Assembly: GCA_012845835.1 (NCBI GenBank)
Contig: JABAKD010000017.1
Coordinates: 1,044,001 to 1,108,000 of the forward strand
DNA from: Undaria pinnatifida
Lineage: Eukaryota; Sar; Phaeophyceae; Laminariales; Alariaceae
Direction of reading: 5' to 3'
Length of the DNA: 64,000 nucleotides
Below are positions 52,006 to 62,137 of this stretch, piece after piece (positions within the stretch are counted from its first letter, which is position 1; the number at the start of each line of letters is the position of its first letter). The notes beneath the pieces are model-generated. The model was not told the DNA's origin and did no database searches. It saw nothing but the letters and a program-made list of their open reading frames with translations. Both the position numbers and the translations under genes were made by a program.

Positions 52006-55000
52006 CAGGAACACCGCGACCAGCCGAGTCTTGAAACTGCCTTCCATCGGCCTCAGCGGTCCCACGGTGCCCCCCCCTTCACCCCCGAAAGATGCTGGCA
52101 GCTCGTCGGAGGCTTGCCTTACCATTTCCGCGCACTCGGTATCCGATCCCGCCTCCTCCGTGGATCCTGATGCGGCAAAGTGGTTAAATGGTGGTTGCAA
52201 CAATTAGCTTCCGTTATCGTGCCGTGTAAACTCTAGACACAACCCTACCCTCGACCACAAAAGTGACCCAAGCGATCAAAAACGTCGGGGTTGACGGCAC
52301 TCTTGTCCCTTGACGGACATCCGTCAAAGGAAGCCGTCAAAGAAAGCCGTCAAGGAAAGCTGTCAAGGACACCCGCCAAGGAATTCCGTCAAGGGCATCC
52401 GTCAATGACAGCCGTCAAGGAACTCCACACACTAAAACACGTATGATAAGTCCAAAGACGCCTTGACGGGTCAAAACTAGACAGTCAACCGACATATTTG
52501 TAGACGGATGCTACGGTAGAGGTGCACCGTTTTTTTGCTGAGGCTCCTCGCTTGGGGGAGCTCTATACTATTAATAGTATTATACTATCAATAGGGTTAC
52601 GGTTAGGATCAGGTAGTATATTAGTATAATAGTATAATACCCAAAACCTATCATTGGTATTCAACGAAAACAATGGCAAAAATAAAATAAAGGAAACTCA
52701 GACGATTTTCGAGTTTTAAGGAGCGGCGTCGTTCTGAAATCGCTGCAAGCTAGAACTGCTACGGTATGGGTCCTTCAGTACGGCCGGTGGTGTGCTATAG
52801 AGAGCAATGTGACCGCCTTATTGGGGGAAGCCGCCTTATTCACGTTATTCGCCTTAGTCATTCAAGGACATGACTGCAAACTTCCCCAGACGCGCCACGC
52901 GATTTTGACCGCGTTTTTATGTCGGGATACCGCCTTACTCAGACCGCCTTATCGTGGGACCTCTACAGTACCTCCAAAGCGATGTTGACCGCCTTATATC
53001 GGGATACCGCCTTACTCAGACCGCCTTATCGGGGGACCTCCAAAGCGATTCTGACCGCCATATATCGGGATACCCCCTTACTCTGACCGCTTTATTGGGG
53101 GACCTCCAAAGCGATTTTGACTGCCTTATATCGGGATACCGCCTTACTAGCCCTTGCTCAGACCGCCTTATTGGCGGACGCCTGCTGCACCTGTATCGTG
53201 GCACGCGCCCTTGATCCGTAAGCCTAAAACCAATTCCTAGCCCTGCTGGGTTCTCTCTGACGCGTGAATCGAAACCCATGCACATGAAGGGCAGATCATG
53301 ATCTAGATCATGATCTAGATCGCATAGATCCTGTAGATGCTATAAATTATATAACTAATCTAGATAATCTAGATCGTATCGTCTAGATAATGCAGATCAT
53401 ATAGATCTTGTAGATCATGTAGATGATCAAATTACATCATACAGATGATATAGATCACATAGATCATATGTATATATCGTCTATATGATATAATATACCA
53501 TATAGATCATTTACATAATATATATCATATAGATCATATAGATTATGATACTAAATGTTGTGCAGGATCTGCGCGGTACACGTCTAAAACTCAAGAAACA
53601 TATGCTTCGTACATCGCCCAGATCATCATCCAGGTTTGTTTCGCAGATCATCCAGATCATCCGGGTTTGCTTCAAAGATCACCCAAATCATCCAAATTTT
53701 TGCTTTGTACATAATCCAGATCATCAGGGTTTTTGCTTTGGACGTCATCCATATCATCATCCAGACCATCCGGCAGCGTGATCTATAGGCCATGCAGCTC
53801 ATACAGACATCCAAGGCTACGGTAGTATCATACCCCATTCTCACTAAGAAATTTGAACCACTCGCACGACTGACTCTTTACCTCATGGTTAAAAGGACTT
53901 TCGACGGCTTTCTTGGCGCAGCGTAGCTAATGATTCCCTTGCGGATTCATGTCGCAAACATAAAACAGAACGCCGTACCGCCTTGGTCAGAGGGGGGATC
54001 TGTCTTTCCTGAAAGACAGATCATCATTAGATCATCTAAAGGGATCTGATATGTTCGGCGTGTGAGACTGCTCGCACATCATCCATAGGAGGCGTTCTTT
54101 TCGGTTTCACCTTGCAGGATCGCAACGCAAGCCTTGGCGATGAGCTTGTCGGCGCGCGCTAGGGCTATGTGCCGACACCCCAAGTATCGTTTGGCCTGGA
54201 GACGGTAGCTGAGCAGCTCCGACAGGACTCCGGCCCACCGTACCTGCACGAGCAATTCGTTACTTCATGGTTTAAATGGTAAAATCCCTTCTCAACTGCA
54301 CCCGAACTACTTGGGGTCGGAGTAAGATCATTTCTGTCGTGGGGTAAGGATTGTCACATCACATACAAAGTACACAAAAAATATACCAGGTGTACAACTC
54401 TGTCCGGGAGTGCAACGATTTGTTTTCCGAAATATTTTCATAGAAATTAACACAAGAAGGCTACCCCGTTCTGACCCGAAAGCCTTGAGAACCGTTTAGA
54501 TACGAAACATTAAGACTCAACCTAATGCTCAAAAACGGAAAATCAAAGAGGATACATTACACTAGCCCCCCCCCCCCCCAGCAAGGCGGTGGTGTTCTAT
54601 AGAGGGCAATATGACCGCCTTATTGAGGAAAGCCGCGTTATTCGTTCTAGGTTATGAGTGCAATTCCCCAGGCCCAGTCGTGTCAAGCGATTTAGACCAC
54701 CTTATATCGGGATACCGCCTTATATCGGGATGCCGCCTTGTATCGGGATACCGCCTTATATCGGGATACCACCTTTTATCGGGATACCGCCCTGTATCGG
54801 GATACCGCCTTATATCGGGATACTGCCTAATATCGGGATATCGTCTATATCGGGATACCGCCATATATCGGGATACCACCTTATATCGGGATACCACCTT
54901 ATATCGGGATACCGCCATATATCGGGATACCGCCTTACATCGGGATACCACCTTATATCGGGATACTGCATTATATCGGGATACCGCCTTATTTCGGGAT

Positions 55001-58000
55001 ACCGCCTTATATCGGGATACCGCCTTATGGGGGACCCCTTTCGTAGATTGGGTCGTGCTATAGGTGGCATGAAGCGGGGGGTGAGGAGGAGGAGAGGGGG
55101 AGAGGGGAAGCCGCACGGTAGAGTCTGACGTGCACCAACCATTGTATTTTCCTTCTGAGGGTGGTGGCTTGACTGTGAAAATACTGAGTGTGCTACCCGA
55201 TGAAAAAAGGCCAAGGCCTAGGTTATTAGGTATACGAAGCATTAATATTGCAAATTAAGAATGGCACTTGTATCCCGACGGTTTTATTACTGCGCGAAAG
55301 GAGCCTCACCTTTCGTAAAAACACTTTAGCCAAAATATGGTACACCTTAATACCTACATCGCAGCACACGTCTCAATACTGCTTATTTCAACACGTTAAC
55401 TGCGTTCGACGGAAAGTGGACTCGACACCGGCAGCGGCAGGCGTCAAGATCAGAGAGACTGTCTTCTTTTTTTGTTTGTTTGTTCACCCTTACCTCCTTT
55501 GCCTTTGAGAGCTCGACGACACTCTCCGTCGCCTCTAGCCTCCTCTCCAGGACGTTCATCGCCACGGCGCCTGATCGGAGGGGGGAGGGGGCATTTTCAA
55601 TCCAGCCATCGCGACAAAGGTTAGTCCAGAGGAACACACACGGCAAACAAAAAGGAGAAAAATCAGGGATTTTTCACGGGCCATGACCCGTCCCGCGGGT
55701 CGGAACAGGAACTTTGCAAAATCTCGCGGGGCCGGTGGGGTCGGGTCAGGAGTTGCTCGAAATCACACGGGTCGGATCGGGCCTGGGGAACATGTGTTCT
55801 CACGGGTCGGGTCAGATCGCCCTGACTCGACCCGACCTGACCCGACCCGACCCGACCCGACCCGACCCGTAAAAAGCCCTGGAAACAGATATTTCACACT
55901 CGCCATCTGAATGTTTTTGAATCTCACGGGTCGGGTCAGATCGTCCTGACTCGACCCGACCTGACCCGACCCGACCCGACCCGTAAAAACAGCTGGAAAC
56001 AAATATTGCACACTCGCCATCTGATGAGAGTGAGAAAGAATTCTAACGAATGAGAACCACAGCGGGGTTGAGGTTATTTTCTGCAAGAATTGAGAAGAAA
56101 TAAAAAAGAAATGTCTCATTTTACGAAAGGCCATACGTCGTCATCAGGGTCAAACACGGCTATTTATAGTAAAAGCTGTAGATTGTATAGGTTTTTGTGC
56201 ACATCGTGGGTTCTGATTACCGTGTTTCTCCGTAGCAGTTCGTTTTTTTCGTGGATTTTAGTACGTGCACCCCATGCGCGTCTGGGGCCTCGGAAACTAG
56301 AAGCGTCGTTCTCGCATCGTTTTTTTTCGTTTTCTGCGTGTAAACGTGGTTGATCGCGGATACAAGCAACGCCATTGGTGCTATGGTTGACCGCATTTTT
56401 TTGCGTCATTTTAGACGATACTTGGTTGGAGGAGGGAAAGGGAAAAGTGTGACCGTGCTCATAGGATAATACAGCCGCGCGCCGCACATTGTCAGACGAT
56501 TGGAGGCGTTTCGAGCGATCGTGGAACACGTACATACGTGTCGCCACTGGGACACCACTTTTACATTCCAGCTTCTGGACAAGCCATGGCCACACAGGCG
56601 TCGCGCCTTCTCCTTCCCCCCGGCACGCGTCTTCGTTTCTATCGCGCAGAGGGTTTTTTCATGGAATTTATTTATAGCTGAGGCACGCTCTCGTGTTTTC
56701 CGGGAGTCATGTTCTTTGCACGAGAAAAAGTCCCTACGAGACCACGCTCGGGTATCGCGAAAAATCGACCTTAGCAGGTAGGCAAACATATCACTAGACC
56801 ACCGGGAACGCCGTGTGGCTGATGTTGCTTGGCGTTTGTTAGCCCAATGGTTGATTACACGCTGCCCATAACTATGACGTGTTTGGCGCGCCCCCACCCC
56901 TTCGCACGCAATCAAGGTTAAGGAAAACCACTATCACCTCTAGTGGAAGCGTCGTCAGCCCCATCCTCATCCTCTTCCTCCTCCCCCGCCCCACCCTCTC
57001 TCTCCCCCCCCTCCCCCCCCCGCGCTTCAGCGCGGCTATCCGCTGCCCCCCCCGCCTCCGCTCCCCACCCCCTCGCCCCTCCCACCCGTTGCGTCTCCCC
57101 ACCCCCCCCCCCGCCACCGCCACCCTGCCCCGGCTCGCCACGCCCCTCCGAGACGAACGCCTCCAAGGGAGTTGCACACCCGCTGGTAGCACTGCTGCTG
57201 TGACAGAGGCGGCAGTCGCAGTCAAACCCGAACTGGTCTTTGAGTCGGGTCTGCCGAGAGGCTAACGCTATCTCTCGGGGCTCCAAGTAGGAGATGCTGA
57301 CGACGACGACGGTGGGGTGGTCGGGTCGGTGGTTGAGTGAGGGGGTGAGGGTGGGTGGGTGGGTGGAGTGATGGATATGGGGGGGAGCGGGTTAGGAGGA
57401 GGAAGTGCGCCTGCTTTTCGTTTCAAGCTCTGTAGTTACTCTGGTTGAGTATTGCATACCCGGCATGTTTTTCGTGTTAAACGTTACCTGATACAATACC
57501 AGGCATATTCTTATTTAGGTTTTTGTTTACTTTCAGTGCTGCGGGGAGCATGCACACACTGGGTGGGGGTACGAGTAGAGCCTTCGGCTGTGCGACCAAG
57601 GGCAAGAGAAACACCCGCGCAAGCGCCACGCCAAAGCCAGACACTCGACCAAGCCGCTCGTGCAGCGTATAATTATGGCAAAACCGCAACCAGCGCTACC
57701 GCAGAGGCAACCAAGAGCTCTTCAAACGCAGCCCACCCGCTGCCCCCCCCTGTGGCCCATTCTCGAAACCTCACGTTATTTCTTCGCCGGCACGAATAAG
57801 CTCCGTAGCCCTGATTTCGCTAAGGTTGCTGTCGGCGGGACCCTTCGAATCTGCACCGCCTCTTTTCCCTCCTTCCCCTACCCCGCCCCCCTGCTCTTGA
57901 CCCAGCCGTCGGCTTAGCCGATGACCTTGGGAGGCAGGGGTATCGGACATGGACTTTCCCGCTTGCCACTTGATAGCATTAGCCCTGCCCCCGCATGAAG

Positions 58001-59496
58001 ATGTCGACCGAGGCCAGAGAAAATTAGGGGAGATGAGAGGAGGAGGGGGGGGGCGGGGGACGGTGGAGGGGGGAAGGGGGGGAGGGGGCGGGCCAGGGGT
58101 ATGCGCCGCATGTCAGGTTGTTCCATGGGAGGGGAGAGTAGGGCAGGGTAGGGTAGGGCAGGGCATGGTAGCGTAGGGCAGGGTCAGGTAGGGTAGGGTA
58201 GGGTAGGGTAGGGTAGGGGTAGCGCAGGGTGAGGTGAGATGGGCTGAGGAGGAAGTCAAGGCCGGGGGAACGGACAATACACCACTACAGCACGAAATGT
58301 TTTTTTCCATTCCCCGGACGAGCGTGGATACACGGTCTGCGAACAGAGCTGCCGCAAGCGAAAGTGGCAACACAGTATCGAAAATAGGAAACATAACCTC
58401 CATCGCGGAGTCTTGTTCGTTCCCATAATAAAAACAGCTACATCAGGTTTAATGCGGCAAAAAACATCCTGTCTTATTCCCACGCCCCCCCCCCCAAAAA
58501 AAAATGGGTGCAGCAACAAGAGGCACACAAACCAGCTCAAGAGGGGACACACAAAAGGTGCATGCACTCGATGCACGGTGCAAAAAAAAAGGTACACTCA
58601 CGGCAAAACAAAAATACAGCTACGGCCAAAGAAACACACGGCACTCGCTCAAACAGACAAAAGGCACAACAAGGGCAAAATTGGTCAAAACACACACACA
58701 CAACACAGAACTGGTGCAAGGTAACACGCGCAACAAAAAAGGTATACGCAAACGCAGACTGACGCACAATACATGCCGCACAACTCATACCATATACAAG
58801 CTTCCCCTTAGAGATGGGGTTGATTCGATATCCCGGGGGCGTCGCAAGCCCAAAATTAGGAGCGCGTTCCAATGATATGTGCAGGCATGAGCCACATCAT
58901 ACGGCAGCGGTAGTTATTATTTTTGCTGCCCAGCAGCTGCTGTATGCTTCGTATGCCTGGTATGAGGTCCGACGATGCGTGTTTGGCTACTCTTGCACGG
59001 GACGTGTTAACGTTGCCGTCGTGCGATCCCCTGCTGTTGTGCACCAGCCAACACACATACAGGCCTTACCTCGCTACACTCCCCCGTTGGCGAGTCTACG
59101 TAACTTATTACGCACGTATTATCTTCCTTGGTTCGTTTTCTACTTCTCTCGTTCTTTCTTTCACGTCTTCCTTGTCTTTCAGTTTCCTTTTTCTTCTTGG
59201 ATTTGTACATGGATTGAGTTCCCTGGGTGGCATGCGGTGTGGTCGCTTTTCAGATGCGAGTCTTGAGACGTATGTACCAGTATGGGCTTGGCACGCTGAT
59301 TCCCGGTTTCACTTGTTCACGCATATTTTTCGGCGGATGCATGAACTACTTCAGCTGCGAATGATATATGCGTGTACCACTTTTGGTTTGCTTGTGTTTT
59401 TTCCTGGGGTATTCCTCCACCCTAAATGTCCAGAGTGACTGGAGCTTGTCCTGTGACCACGGACTTGCTTATGCGAGTTACTGTGAGAACAACAGC

Positions 59497-59530
<34 letters not shown>

Positions 59531-62087
59531 TACACCGTGACTACTGACGCAAAGGCGAGAGCTTGGAGCACAGCTGCCGTTGTATCGCTGCTGCTGTACT
59601 ACTGTATACTGCTTTTGTGACTGCGAGGCTGAGCGGCTGCTTTCGCAAAAGAAAAACACGGCTCTTCTTGATCGTCTCGTGCACCTACGGCAGCCCACGC
59701 TAAACGAACAGAAGAATACATACATACAGATAAAAGCACCGTCTATCGATGTCACCAAAGAGTGCTGTTGCTGGGTAGCAGACAGCAGAGAAGGTAAAAA
59801 AAAAACGGGACTGATGATTTTGCGCAGAGGGCAGGAGAGCGGAGCGACAACAAACATGCTGTGGGAGGAGAGCGGGCTATTGACAAGCATCCAAAAAATG
59901 GTTGGGGTTTTCCATGAACCTGCTCGTCTCAGCGAAGTGGAGCACAACCCCTTGGCAAAAAGAGCCAGTTCAGCGACGCTGAATGCTCAGAGCACCACCA
60001 CGGGGCTCGGCTGGGATCCAGAAATGCCTCCTAATGTACCGACGGCCCTCTTTGCTTGCCCCTCAGTCGAAAGCGAAAGAAAAACTTCGGCCGCTGGAGA
60101 ACAGATTGCCAAAAAAAAAAAGGAGCGCATCTTCTACATGGACATACATATATATTTATCTTAATATCACACACATACCGGCAGCTGTGATTGGTCATGG
60201 CCGGGTGGAGGTAAATGCCGCTGGCAAAACCGTTACTCTGCAGGGCTCCGAACAGGCGGACAATGCCCCGCGCGTCCAAGCCCGCCTCCGTCGACCGCTC
60301 TCCCAGCTCCAAAATCATGGATTTCGCCACCTCCTCGTGTCTTCATACGGCAAAGAGAACAAAATAATCCCGTCCGGAGAGACCAAAAGCGCAGAGGCGG
60401 GCGCGGTGTTAACAAACACGCCGGAATAAAGACACTAGAAGGATAGGATTAAACAAATACTAGGTACCATCTAAGCACTGGTGGTCGACATAGCAGAACG
60501 TGGGCACAAGCCAGACCTCCTGAGAACACCTTCTGAAAGTTGGCTATGACCGGAAAAATGCACAGAGCGTCTTGGCAAACTCCAAACGGCAGCCTTTTGG
60601 AAACACCTTTTCGAACACCTCTAAAATCACGCCAACATCACAGATCGTGAGTGTCAACCCTCATATCTTGTGATGCTCGAAGTTCCAAAACGGTACAGTG
60701 CTCAGATGGCCGGCATTTTGCCCATCTTCCTCAACGGTGACGAAGCGGGGGGGCGGGTCCCGTCCACACGCAGGCCGGCGTGCCCGGTGGTTCAGTAGCA
60801 AAACACGTAACTATTGAGGTCGATGCGAATCGTCCCACGGTACACTTTGCGGGCCAAAGGTCCCTGACTACCGTAGTTGAACTCGAGTGTGGAACCATCG
60901 GTGCGCATGATAACATCACAAGTGCATTTGTTTCAGGACAAGCGCTTAGAAATTTTGGTATCTTGGTCGGTTTGGGCGAACGAATGTCTTCGAAGTAACG
61001 TGCTCGGGTGATGTTGATGATGTTGAGCCGCTCCTCGTGGTAGGAGCTCAGGAAATTCTTGGAATCTTCTGATGCACCCCTAGCGTGGGATGCCTCATGT
61101 CATGTCATAGCTTTGAATACCGCAAGGGACTCCTTGTTACAAAATTGGCAGGCCGGGAGTGCTAGAGCGCGAGTTGATAAAATTCGATGCAAAAATTAGT
61201 CGACGAGCATAAGAAGCTGAAAAGTGGGAATGCTGAACCACATGCGCGATACAAATGAGGGCACGCACTGGGGAGGAGAAGGGAGGACACCAGAGGGGAG
61301 GACACCTGTGGCCACGGCTTACCCAGAGTGGTCGCTCAGAGTAAAGCCCCTTGGGAACATAGTCAAGCCACGCCAAAAAATCAACACGATCGGCAAAGAT
61401 AAACCGCAGCAAGATCGGGTTATGATAGACCAAAATCAGAGGTGGGTGCGGCGTGGTGTGGTGCGGCATCGTGCGGTGCGGATCACTGCTGTCAACAGTT
61501 CACGTCAGGATGAAAAAGGTCAACACAAAGTTTCTCCGAAAAAAAAGCAGCAAAAAAACCGAACGACCAGCAAATACTGACAAAAAAAAACGAACGACAA
61601 GGAGCAAAACACATGTGTTAATAAAAAAGTAGAACAGAAGGGAACGGAAAAATAACTACGGCGACGAAGAGACTAAAAAACAGAACCACTACGCAATATG
61701 GTCAAGAAAAAATACAGCCCTCATCACCGACAATTCCCATACGTCAGCAAATCTACCGCTAAGATGTATTTCCCCCTCCATAACGTTCCACAAACGTTCT
61801 GGGAAAGTTCCAAGGTATTAACACGAATTTTCCAAGAAACATTAAGACGGAAAACGTGTTCTCCTCGAGCGATCCGCACCTGGTCATTAAGCTCTCGGAC
61901 TCTTCCGCAGGGAGGTCTTCAAGCTTCTGAGGGTGAAGCCATCGAAGCTCTCCGAGGACCTCTTTTAGCCTCGGTAGAGGTAGCGCCAGGATCCATTTCA
62001 GGCACAGCTCCTCCTGCGATGACGATTATGGCGACGATGACAGGACTTAAACAACGACAACGCAGCGACGACAAAAAAAACAACGGT

Positions 62088-62137
<50 letters not shown>

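Noticed and set aside
52275-52505. CRISPR array
   Set aside because: Units of about 15 bases without unique spacers of regular length, inside an inverted-repeat element in a eukaryotic intron-rich region.
54611-55242. Y-R-D-T-A repeat proteins on both strands
   Set aside because: The 18-base minisatellite of a TIR-2 element is a multiple of three, so any frame without a stop stays open; there is no start context or domain.
58139-58232. Interstitial telomere repeat
   Set aside because: Unit is GGGTA/GGGCA, not TTAGGG or TTTAGGG, and is imperfect.
59351-59947. Minus-strand frame as the missing SET exon between exons 4 and 5
   Set aside because: No NHSC continuation in the right phase; the segment at 57984-57926 joins both neighbours in frame and encodes R-A-N-A-I-K-W.
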